From assembly GCA_002419025.1 (NCBI GenBank), contig DIFG01000015.1, positions 1 to 16,668 of the forward strand: 16,668 bases of DNA, given 5' to 3'. Of the stretch, positions 1 to 6,034 are shown piece after piece (position 1 is the first letter of the stretch; each line of letters opens with the position of its first letter). The translations under genes were made by a program, and so were the position numbers. Under the pieces are notes generated by a model. It did no database searches and had not been told where the DNA came from. It worked only from the letters and a program-made list of their open reading frames with translations. The stretch is from Deltaproteobacteria bacterium UBA5754 (GTDB taxonomy: Bacteria; Desulfobacterota; Dissulfuribacteria; Dissulfuribacterales; UBA5754).

Positions 1-18
1 ACACAAAACGTCGAGGAG

Positions 19-100
19 CCGAAAAGTTGTTCTTTTGCCTGATGCCTGTGTTGCTCGCCTGCCTGTCGGCAGGCAGGTCGGCCAAAAATGCTCACATACA
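19..100 (-). repeat. Dispersed palindromic element, copy B (half copy with insertion)
   Basis: Read on the minus strand, this stretch matches the right half of the element at 5892-6034. Positions 78-100 are identical over 23 nt to 5965-5987, and 41-57 match 5988-6004 with one mismatch. Similarity fades towards position 19 (about 23 of 30 over 19-48). The copy is interrupted by a 20-bp palindrome at 58-77 that is absent from the other copy. The distal half of the element is missing. The sequence just after it (AAGGTTTCCCC, 103-113) resembles the outer end of the full element, so an internal deletion is possible, but that part is an inference. Confidence 0.75.
58..77. repeat. 20-bp perfect inverted repeat inserted in copy B
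   Basis: CCTGCCTG, a TCGG loop, then CAGGCAGG: a perfect 8-bp stem with a 4-nt loop. Against the copy at 5892-6034, exactly these 20 bases are extra; the flanks (CTCG before, TCGGCC after) are continuous in the other copy. It looks like a small mobile or expanding palindrome nested in a larger repeat. Confidence 0.7.
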
Positions 101-106
101 GGAAGG
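100..106 (+). promoter_or_regulatory. Ribosome binding site that sets the Smr gene start at 118
   Basis: AGGAAGG lies 11 nt before the ATG at 118. The only upstream in-frame ATG (88) sits inside the dispersed repeat and has no purine-rich site before it, so 118 is preferred. The spacing is somewhat long. Confidence 0.5.
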
Positions 107-117
107 TTTCCCCGTCC

Positions 118-855
118 ATGAAGAAAAAAGGAGATGGAGAGGACGATAACCTCAAAAACCTCCCCTTTTCCCGGCTTGGGGAGCTCATAGGAAAAAGGCG
201 TCAGCCCGAGCCTGTTTCTCAGCATCAGTCACTTCCCAAGGTCCAGCCTTCCCAGGAGTCAGCCGTGTATTCTGATCCCGATGCCGTGGACAGGGAGCTC
301 TTTCTCAACGCGATGGCCGGGGTGACACCTCTTCGGGGATGGTCGGCTATTTCGCAAGGGGTCAGGGAGGTCGGCATGCAAAACACCTCGGCCTCACCGA
401 TGGAGGATTCCGCCGTGCTCAGGGAACTTTCCGGGCTCGTCTCAGGCATGGTTCCGGTTTCGGTCTCGAAGACCCCGGAGTTCATCCAATCGGACCGTGA
501 CGGAGATATCCCCTTCCTGGTCAAAAGACTCCACCGGGGGGAGTTTTCCATACAGGGATATTGCGATCTTCATGGATGCGATTCCCTTACCGCCATACAG
601 GTCTGCGAGAACTTCATGGCCGGACATCTCGCAAGAGGGGCGAGGTGCGTGGCCTTCATCCACGGAAGGGGGCTTTCCTCCCCCCGCGCCCCGGTGCTCA
701 AGGGTCTCGTACTCCGGTGGCTCGAGAGAGGTCCGTTTCGTCGGCATGTGAGGGCCTTTTGCAGCGCCCCCCATTGGGACGGGGGGGCTGGGGTGACCTA
801 TGTCCTCCTGAGGGGGCGTCCACGAAGACGATCAAAAGGGAAGGGGGGCGGATGA
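118..855 (+). CDS. Smr-domain protein (predicted nucleic acid nicking or binding)
   Basis: The product has 245 residues. The C-terminal third is an Smr domain, the fold found at the C terminus of MutS2 and in stand-alone Smr proteins that bind or nick DNA or RNA. Visible motifs are DLHG (about residues 150-153), followed by an alanine-bearing helix, then HGRG (182-185), and the terminal GAGVTYVLLRG segment (223-233). The first 120 residues are polar, low in predicted order and resemble nothing I recognise; the segment around 50-80 (DPDAVDRELFLNAMAGV) recalls the linker before Smr domains in proteobacterial YdaL/Smr proteins. The basic tail (RPRRRSKGKGGG) could help nucleic acid binding. The stop codon overlaps the tmk start by 4 nt (ATGA), which suggests translational coupling. 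Domain call is firm, substrate unknown. Confidence 0.85.
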   Translation: MKKKGDGEDDNLKNLPFSRLGELIGKRRQPEPVSQHQSLPKVQPSQESAVYSDPDAVDRELFLNAMAGVTPLRGWSAISQGVREVGMQNTSASPMEDSAVLRELSGLVSGMVPVSVSKTPEFIQSDRDGDIPFLVKRLHRGEFSIQGYCDLHGCDSLTAIQVCENFMAGHLARGARCVAFIHGRGLSSPRAPVLKGLVLRWLERGPFRRHVRAFCSAPHWDGGAGVTYVLLRGRPRRRSKGKGGG

Positions 856-1499
856 AAGATGGGCGCCGCGGTCTTTTAGTTGTAGTTGAGGGGATCGACG
901 GGACAGGAAAGACCACACTTGCCCGCCGCCTCACAGAGAGGTTGACCGAACAGGGCATCCCGTGCCTTTTAACCTTTGAGCCCACGATGGGCGCCTACGG
1001 GTCGAGGCTTCGGGAGAGTTTTGTCGGGCATCGCCGTCTCCATCCCGATGAGGAACTGGACCTCTTCACGCGCGACAGGCACGGGCACGTGGAGGAGACC
1101 ATCCTGCCCGCCCTCTCCAGGGGAGAGGTCGTCATCTGCGACCGCTACTATTTTTCCACCATGGCCTACCAGGGCGCACGTGGGCGGGATCCGGAGGAGA
1201 TCCGGCGGATCAACGAGGCATTCGCCCCCCGTCCGGACCTCGTCCTCCTTCTCGACCTCGACCCCGCCTCGGCCGTGGAGAGGATCCGGAAGAAAAGGGG
1301 GGAAGTGCCGAACAATTTCGAGGAGATCGGCTATCTCGAACGGGTCGCCGACATCTTTCGGTCCCTTGAAGACGCGGTGATCCTCCGTCTCGACGGGAGG
1401 CTCCCGGAGGACGCACTTCTCGAGCAGGCATGGGATGCGGTTTTGGCGCGGATCAACCGGCGCGGGCCAGATCCCCGTCCCTCGGAAGACCGATCGTGA
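852..1499 (+). CDS. tmk: Thymidylate kinase (dTMP kinase)
   Basis: This cytoplasmic enzyme phosphorylates dTMP to dTDP with ATP. The 215-residue product matches the usual family length. Visible features are a P-loop GIDGTGKT (residues 14-21), a substrate segment EPTMGAYGSRLR (43-54) in place of the classic REPGGT, the DRYYFSTMAYQG motif (97-108), and a strand LVLLLDLDP (130-138) followed by a basic lid (RIRKKRG, 144-150). The ATG at 852 is chosen because it overlaps the Smr stop by 4 nt, lies 3 nt after a purine run (841-848), and begins just before the P-loop; the longer reading frame upstream simply runs through the Smr gene. The EPT variant is known in some dTMP or related deoxynucleoside kinases, so a broader nucleoside-kinase role cannot be excluded. 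The last 47 nt overlap the 3' end of the opposing histidine kinase gene. Confidence 0.88.
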   Translation: MKDGRRGLLVVVEGIDGTGKTTLARRLTERLTEQGIPCLLTFEPTMGAYGSRLRESFVGHRRLHPDEELDLFTRDRHGHVEETILPALSRGEVVICDRYYFSTMAYQGARGRDPEEIRRINEAFAPRPDLVLLLDLDPASAVERIRKKRGEVPNNFEEIGYLERVADIFRSLEDAVILRLDGRLPEDALLEQAWDAVLARINRRGPDPRPSEDRS

Positions 1500-2577
1500 C
1501 CACCGCGCCGCCTCCAGCCTCATTTCCTATCTGGATGATCCCTCCATGCTCCCGGACGATACGGAGGGCGGTGCTAAGACCCATGCCGACGCTTTTCGGA
1601 TTTGTCGTGAAAAATGGGTCGAAGACATAGGGGATGACCGATTCCGGGATCCCCGGCCCGGTATCCGAGACCATGATCTCGACCTTGTCGGGTGCATCCC
1701 TGACTACGATGGTTACCATGCCCCCGCCTTTTTCCCGGCAGGCCTCAACGGCGTTCGTGATCACTTCGGAAAGGGCCTTTTGGAACAGCCTTCCGTCCAC
1801 GCGCACCACTACGCCCGCGCATTCTATCCTCCATACTACGGCGCTCCCTTCCTGGACCTCCTCTTCCTCGAAGCGGGAACGGATGACTTCGATCATATTG
1901 CATAGATCCGTTTCCATCAGGTCTCCCCGCTTGATGGACATGTAGTTGTTCACCGCCTTGACGATGGTCTCGAGCCTTTTCACCCCATCGAGGATGCGTT
2001 TGATGCATTCCTCCTCGTCGATGGAATTTACATTGTTCGGGGAACGAAGCCTTTTGAGGAGGAGGTTTGCCATGCCACCGATGATGGTCGTCGGGTTGAG
2101 GATCTGGTGGGCAACGGCCATGGAGAACTGATGCAGGCTTTCCACCCGTTCGTTCTCAATAAGACGTTTTTCCTCGAGGGTTCTTTTTTCCCTTTCATGC
2201 AGCTCGAAGATGTGGGTGACGTCCGATAGTTCCACGAAGATTCCCCAGATCCTGTCGTAATAGACGAGGGTAGAGGCATGGATGCTCAGATGGAGGGTGG
2301 TGCCGTCTTTTCTGAAGATTCGAGCGGTTATGGGGCCAGCCCGTCTCCGATTGGAGACGGCCTCCTGGACAAGGCCGCTCAGGCGCGCGGGTTCATCGAT
2401 GCCGGAGAAGAGCTCGTTCCACAGCCGTCCCTTGGCCGAGTCCTCCCCGATTTCGAGAATGCGGCTTGCCACCTCGTTGATGACGTAAACCTGACCTGCC
2501 TCATTGAAGATCACGACCCCCACGGAAAATCCGGCAAGAAGTCCCTGGAAGTACGTTGAACGGATGAATTCAAGCAT
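1453..2577 (-). CDS. PAS-domain sensor histidine kinase, soluble
   Basis: The 374-residue product has an N-terminal PAS domain (about 8-125; VGVVIFNEAGQVYVINEVASRIL), a coiled-coil-like linker (125-150), a HisKA dimerisation helix with phospho-acceptor His157, and a HATPase_c domain with N-box Asn275 (SEVITNAVEAC), G1 box DTGPGIP (305-311), FDPFFTT (319-325) and G2 box GMGLS (331-335). There is no signal peptide or membrane span, so it should sense a cytoplasmic signal; no haem, flavin or metal ligand set is obvious. The residue after the His is Gln158, where the family usually has Glu or Asp. No response regulator gene is in the window. The gene follows cbiL on the same strand after 184 bp. 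The start is the only ATG, GTG or TTG in frame back to a stop at 2728-2730, but no good ribosome site precedes it. Confidence 0.88.
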   Translation of the reverse strand: MLEFIRSTYFQGLLAGFSVGVVIFNEAGQVYVINEVASRILEIGEDSAKGRLWNELFSGIDEPARLSGLVQEAVSNRRRAGPITARIFRKDGTTLHLSIHASTLVYYDRIWGIFVELSDVTHIFELHEREKRTLEEKRLIENERVESLHQFSMAVAHQILNPTTIIGGMANLLLKRLRSPNNVNSIDEEECIKRILDGVKRLETIVKAVNNYMSIKRGDLMETDLCNMIEVIRSRFEEEEVQEGSAVVWRIECAGVVVRVDGRLFQKALSEVITNAVEACREKGGGMVTIVVRDAPDKVEIMVSDTGPGIPESVIPYVFDPFFTTNPKSVGMGLSTALRIVREHGGIIQIGNEAGGGAVVTIGLPRDGDLARAG

Positions 2578-2641
2578 TGAGAGTGGCCGGTCCCGGTCCC
2601 GTACATCCCTGGCATGGATTTCCCATGGGGTGGAGAGTCCT

Positions 2642-2661
2642 GGGACAATAAAATTGTACCC
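2642..2661. promoter_or_regulatory. Imperfect inverted repeat upstream of the sensor kinase
   Basis: On the minus strand GGGTACAAT, TTT, ATTGTCCC form an inverted repeat with one bulged base, 65 nt or more before the kinase start. TACAAT inside it resembles a -10 hexamer but no good -35 lies 17 nt before it. An operator or weak promoter is possible; chance is also possible. Confidence 0.2.
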
Positions 2662-2761
2662 TATACTTGCTGCAATCAGAATGGGGGAAGAAGATGGGGA
2701 TCGATCACCTTGAAAAAAGGATGTAGCTCATCGCCGCAAGAATCGGGTTTTTTGAGCGGGA

Positions 2762-3487
2762 TCAGAATGCCTGAGGGGAGGCCCGTACGATAAGCAGGGA
2801 GAGGTAGGGAATGGGGCCATCCTTCAGGGAGCGTGCGTCAGTGACGATCCTCTCCCCTTCGAGGCCGCATCGGGTCACGAGGATTGCATGGTCGAGAAGT
2901 CCGAGTTGCTCGAGGGTGGCAAAGATTCGGGCCGCATGCCGATAGACCTTCAGTACCACCACAGTGTCCGAGACCATGACGGCATCCCGGAGCCGTTCCG
3001 CCCCCGTGGCCCCGGAAAGCACCGTGAGGCTCTCTTCCTCCTGGACAAGGGGGAGGTCGAGGGAGGCGGCCGCCGCGTGATAGGACGTGATCCCAGGGAT
3101 CGTTGCGATCTTCGCCTCAGGCAGGAGGCCGCGAAGCGCTGGAACGAGGCGGCCGAAGGTGGAATAGGTGAGGGGGTCGCCGAGGGTGAGAAACGCGGCG
3201 TCCTCCCCCTTTTTGAGAACGGAGACGATTCGGCGGGCGTTCTCCAGGACGGCCTGGGCCACCACGGCATCGTCCCTGGTCATGGGAAATGGGAGGTGGG
3301 TGGCATCGGCATGTCTTAGGTGGGAACGTGCGATCTTCAGGGCGATGCTGTGGTCGTTTGCGCCTGAGGATGCGGTAAAGACGCAGGATATTCGAGAGAG
3401 GATGTTTGCGGCCTTCACCGTGACGAGTTCCGGGTCCCCGGGCCCGACCCCGATTCCGTAGAGGGTTCCGATCCGGTCACTCACCAT
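2762..3487 (-). CDS. cbiL: Precorrin-2 / cobalt-factor II C20-methyltransferase
   Basis: This SAM-dependent enzyme methylates C20 of precorrin-2 or cobalt-factor II in corrin ring synthesis. The 241-residue product has the tetrapyrrole methylase fold: N-terminal GIGVGPGDPELVTVKA (11-26), the TLGDPLTYSTF segment (101-111) typical of the CobI/CbiL branch, and IPGITSYHAAAASLDLPL (130-147). The start at 3487 is chosen because AGGAGG lies 5 nt before it and the conserved fold begins at once; an in-frame ATG at 3598 would add 37 residues with no family resemblance and no better ribosome site. It is downstream of cbiC with a 169-bp spacer. Whether the route is cobalt-early or cobalt-late cannot be told from this gene alone; the anaerobic name is used because CbiA/CbiC lie beside it and no oxygen-dependent CobG is visible. 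Confidence 0.9.
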   Translation of the reverse strand: MVSDRIGTLYGIGVGPGDPELVTVKAANILSRISCVFTASSGANDHSIALKIARSHLRHADATHLPFPMTRDDAVVAQAVLENARRIVSVLKKGEDAAFLTLGDPLTYSTFGRLVPALRGLLPEAKIATIPGITSYHAAAASLDLPLVQEEESLTVLSGATGAERLRDAVMVSDTVVVLKVYRHAARIFATLEQLGLLDHAILVTRCGLEGERIVTDARSLKDGPIPYLSLLIVRASPQAF

Positions 3488-3492
3488 GGAGG

Positions 3493-3498
3493 CCTCCT
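3493..3498 (-). promoter_or_regulatory. Ribosome binding site that sets the cbiL start
   Basis: AGGAGG on the minus strand, 5 nt from the ATG at 3487. It is part of the perfect 10-bp palindrome GGAGGCCTCC (3488-3497), immediately before the start codon. Confidence 0.75.
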
Positions 3499-3519
3499 GA
3501 ATCCGTTGGCCGATGGCCG

Positions 3520-3611
3520 GGGTATTTGTGGATGGAGGCGCCCATGGACGGGCGTTGTCGGCAAATCTGCTTCCATGGACGGGGGCTATTTGGCGCACGG
3601 AACAAATACCC
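3520..3611. repeat. Structured spacer between cbiC and cbiL
   Basis: GGGTATTTGT (3520-3529) and ACAAATACCC (3602-3611) are a perfect 10-bp inverted repeat enclosing 72 nt. Inside it is a hairpin CGCCC-6 nt-GGGCG (3539-3554), and the 11-mer CCATGGACGGG occurs twice (3542-3552 and 3573-3583). In the leftward transcript this could fold into a branched structure before cbiL. I see no cobalamin-riboswitch core here. Confidence 0.4.
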
Positions 3612-3656
3612 AGGTCGTCGACTTATTCTGTGAAATCGAAAGATTGAGTGCATATC

Positions 3657-4310
3657 TTACGGATCAAGAAGGCCTTTCATGTCCGACAGGGCGAGCTCGG
3701 CAAGGGCGTTGACCACGCTCGCCGCAAGGGCCGATCCTCCACGTGTGCCGAGGATGGTCACGAACGGACACGTCTGGGCGAGGAGCATCTCCTTGGACTC
3801 CGCTGCGTTCACGAACCCTACCGGGACCCCGATCACGAGGGCGGGCCTGACCCTGCCCTTTTTCATGTGATCGAGGAGACGGAGAAGGGCGGTGGGCGCG
3901 TTTCCTATGGCGGCTATCCCTCCATCCAGGAAAGGAAGGGATGCATCCATGGCCTGGACGGCCCGAGTGGTCCCGGCCTCTTTTGCCCTTTTTGCGATTT
4001 CGGGATCGTCAATGAGGCAGACGGTGGACACGCCAAGCCGTCCGAGGCGTCCGGTGGAGATACCTGCAAGGAGCATGCGCGTGTCAACCGAAACGGTGCA
4101 TCCGCCAAGGAGGGCATCCACCCCGGCCCGGACGGCAGCCGGGTGGATACGGAAGTCTTCTCGAATGGATTGGTCACCCGATGTATGGATCATGCGCCGA
4201 AGAACGGACCACACGTCCGGGGGGAGATCGTTCCCCTTGCCGAGGATCGCCTCGATTCGGCGGAAACTCTCCTGTTCGATCTCATGTGGCGCAAGGGATT
4301 GGATCAGCAT
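3657..4310 (-). CDS. cbiC: Precorrin-8X / cobalt-precorrin-8 methylmutase
   Basis: The enzyme moves the methyl group from C11 to C12, giving hydrogenobyrinate or cobyrinate. The product has 217 residues, normal for CobH/CbiC. Visible motifs are RMIHTSGD (39-46) with catalytic His42, VDTRMLLAGI (75-84), the IGNAPTALLRLL segment (135-146), GVPVGFVNAAESKE (161-174) and RGGSALAASVVNAL (190-203). The ATG at 4310 overlaps the cbiA stop by 7 nt and is preceded by GGGAGGA 3 nt away, so the two genes are almost certainly co-transcribed and translationally coupled; the product of CbiC is the substrate of CbiA. Confidence 0.94.
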   Translation of the reverse strand: MLIQSLAPHEIEQESFRRIEAILGKGNDLPPDVWSVLRRMIHTSGDQSIREDFRIHPAAVRAGVDALLGGCTVSVDTRMLLAGISTGRLGRLGVSTVCLIDDPEIAKRAKEAGTTRAVQAMDASLPFLDGGIAAIGNAPTALLRLLDHMKKGRVRPALVIGVPVGFVNAAESKEMLLAQTCPFVTILGTRGGSALAASVVNALAELALSDMKGLLDP

Positions 4311-5794
4311 GTTCCTCCCGAGTATTTTCGGCAGTTAAGGACGAAGTGGAGGGGGACGGCGGGGTTGGCTCGAAAATGGAGATGAACGTAACTTGAAGCC
4401 GTGTTCTTCACAACATGCCCAGCGGCTCCGAGATCCCTTCCCCGGCCGTCACGGGCATGGAAGAGGGGATGAATCATGCAGTCCTGTCCGGAGATGGCGA
4501 CATGTCCTGGTACGGGTTCCGAATAATCTGAATAGTGGAACTCGTGGCCTCTGATGGTCGTCCCGGCTGGGCCGATGACGCAGTCTTCCAGCAGAACCAC
4601 CTCCCGGTAGCCAAGGGCGGAAAAACGCGGAAGCATGCGGGTTCGAAAAGGAAGGACCCCGGCCATGGGCCATGAGGCGCCCCCCATTGTCTCAATGGCG
4701 GAGCAGAGATACATGTGGCCGCCGCACTCGGCAAGGATGGGCATTCCCAAGAGGGAACGCTTTCGTATTTCGTGAACAAGGGAGGTATTTGCAGAGAGGG
4801 CCTCGGCATGGAGTTCGGGATAGCCGCCTCCAAGATAGATGCCGGATATGTCGGATGGAAGAAGTGCGTCCGCGAGGGGTGAGAAAGGGACGAGCTCCAC
4901 CCCGCTTTCCCTAAGGAGTTCCAGATTGTCTTCGTAATAGAAGCAAAAGGCCTGGTCGCGGGCGACGGCGATCCGGATTTTTGGAAGGGCAGGGCCGGTG
5001 CGCATACCTTGGCTGGCTGATGTATGCCTTGGCGATGGGACTTCCAGAGACCCACATGGCTGGGCCTCCCGGATCCACCCATCTCCGCGTGCAGCCCGGC
5101 CCGGCCCCGTGGCGCCGAGCGAATCAAGCAGGGCATCCATATCCACGGATTCCTCGGCGAGGGAGGCAAGGGCGTCCACTTGTGCGTCCGTTATGTGATC
5201 TTCTGCTGTCGTAAGGCCGAGATGGCGTTCGGGGATGGTCACGTCGGGGCGTCTCGGAAACCCTCCGAGAACCGACACATCCGGTACGGAGCCGGAGACG
5301 GCATCCCGGAGGAGGAGAAGGTGGCGAGGACTCCCGATTCTATTAAAAACAACCCATTTAATCGCAACTTGAGGATCAAATTTCATAAAGCCTTTTATGA
5401 CTGCGGCTGCACTTCTGCCCATGCCTTTGGCATCCACCACGAGAAGGACCGGAAGTCCGAGCCACGAAACCATCTGGGCCGTGGAGCCCTCTGGGGAAAG
5501 GCCGTCTTTTCCGTCAAAGAGGCCCATTACGCCTTCCACGACGGCGATGTCAGCGTCGCGGGATGCGCGGGAAAAGATCTCCAGGTTTGACTCACGTGTC
5601 AGCATCCATCCGTCGAGGTTGTGCGATACGCGACCGGTGATGCGCGCATGATGGCCTGGATCTATGAAGTCCGGCCCCACCTTGAAGGGTTGGACCCTGT
5701 AACCCCTTCTGGTCAGGGCCGCCATGATCCCAAGGGTGATGGTGGTTTTCCCGGCACCGCTTCCGGTTCCAGCGATGACTAATGCAGGAATCAT
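4304..5794 (-). CDS. cbiA: Cobyrinate a,c-diamide synthase
   Basis: This glutamine- and ATP-dependent enzyme amidates the a and c side chains of cobyrinate. The product has 496 residues. The N-terminal dethiobiotin-synthetase-like domain shows the P-loop GTGSGAGKTT (9-18), KVGPDFIDPGHH (38-49), NLDGWM (59-64) and EGVMGLFDG (87-95). The C-terminal class I glutamine amidotransferase domain shows GGGYPELHAEALSAN (322-336), nucleophile Cys357 in AECGGHMYL and His471 in YVHLHFRANP. The protein is some 40 residues longer than the usual CbiA because of a proline- and glycine-rich linker (about 225-272) between the domains. The start begins right before the P-loop; there is no strong ribosome site (only GGCAAATGGC upstream). 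CobB (hydrogenobyrinate) versus CbiA (cobyrinate) cannot be settled here. Confidence 0.94.
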   Translation of the reverse strand: MIPALVIAGTGSGAGKTTITLGIMAALTRRGYRVQPFKVGPDFIDPGHHARITGRVSHNLDGWMLTRESNLEIFSRASRDADIAVVEGVMGLFDGKDGLSPEGSTAQMVSWLGLPVLLVVDAKGMGRSAAAVIKGFMKFDPQVAIKWVVFNRIGSPRHLLLLRDAVSGSVPDVSVLGGFPRRPDVTIPERHLGLTTAEDHITDAQVDALASLAEESVDMDALLDSLGATGPGRAARGDGWIREAQPCGSLEVPSPRHTSASQGMRTGPALPKIRIAVARDQAFCFYYEDNLELLRESGVELVPFSPLADALLPSDISGIYLGGGYPELHAEALSANTSLVHEIRKRSLLGMPILAECGGHMYLCSAIETMGGASWPMAGVLPFRTRMLPRFSALGYREVVLLEDCVIGPAGTTIRGHEFHYSDYSEPVPGHVAISGQDCMIHPLFHARDGRGRDLGAAGHVVKNTASSYVHLHFRANPAVPLHFVLNCRKYSGGTC

Positions 5795-5847
5795 GATTTT
5801 GCCATTTGCCGGATAGTCACTGATTTTTTGGATAGGTTAGGTTTTTT

Positions 5848-5875
5848 GCTGATAGCTGACAACTGATAACTGATA
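5848..5875. repeat. Four tandem 7-bp repeats upstream of cbiA
   Basis: GCTGATA, GCTGACA, ACTGATA, ACTGATA run head to tail with consensus RCTGAYA. They lie 54 nt or more before the cbiA start. On the minus strand the array contains TTGTCA, which resembles a -35 box, but the matching -10 is poor. Confidence 0.7.
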
Positions 5876-5891
5876 TTTCGAGTGTCCCTAA

Positions 5892-6034
5892 AGGGAACCT
5901 TGAAAAATGAGGATTTTTGTTCGAGGGCAAGGCGCGAGGAGGTCAAAAAGCGGAGCATACTCCATGTATGTGAGCATTTTTGGCCGACGAGCAACACAGC
6001 CATCGGGCGAAAGGACCATTTTTCGAGGTTCCCT
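5892..6034. repeat. 143-bp imperfect palindromic element, copy A (fullest copy)
   Basis: The outer arms 5892-5909 and 6017-6034 are complementary at 17 of 18 positions, and the odd pair would be a G-U wobble in RNA. An inner imperfect hairpin is centred on 5961-5965, with five paired positions at each end of its 16-nt arms. Parts recur at 19-100 and 15394-15420, so it is a dispersed family. No frame across it looks like a gene; the 70-codon minus-strand frame that crosses it has no resemblance to a protein. The element touches the 3' end of the UvrA-like gene. A compact palindrome TCCCT-AA-AGGGA (5885-5896) sits at its left edge. Confidence 0.8.

Noticed and set aside
561..851. N-terminal extension of thymidylate kinase by 97 codons
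   Set aside because: The extension overlaps the Smr coding region in another frame. The P-loop sits at the usual distance from the ATG at 852, which also has a ribosome site.
2705..2730. Possible terminator after cbiL on the minus strand (GATG, 5-nt loop, CATC, then a T-run)
   Set aside because: The stem is only 4 bp with no GC clamp, so it is too weak to call.
3488..5900. Cobalamin riboswitch before cbiA or cbiL
   Set aside because: I looked for the B12-box type core (GCCACTG) on the minus strand in 5795-5900 and 3488-3656 and found none.
5791..6003. A 70-codon minus-strand reading frame whose stop overlaps the cbiA start by 4 nt
   Set aside because: It runs through the dispersed palindromic element and the heptad repeats, has no ribosome site and no protein-like composition. 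The overlap with cbiA is most likely chance.
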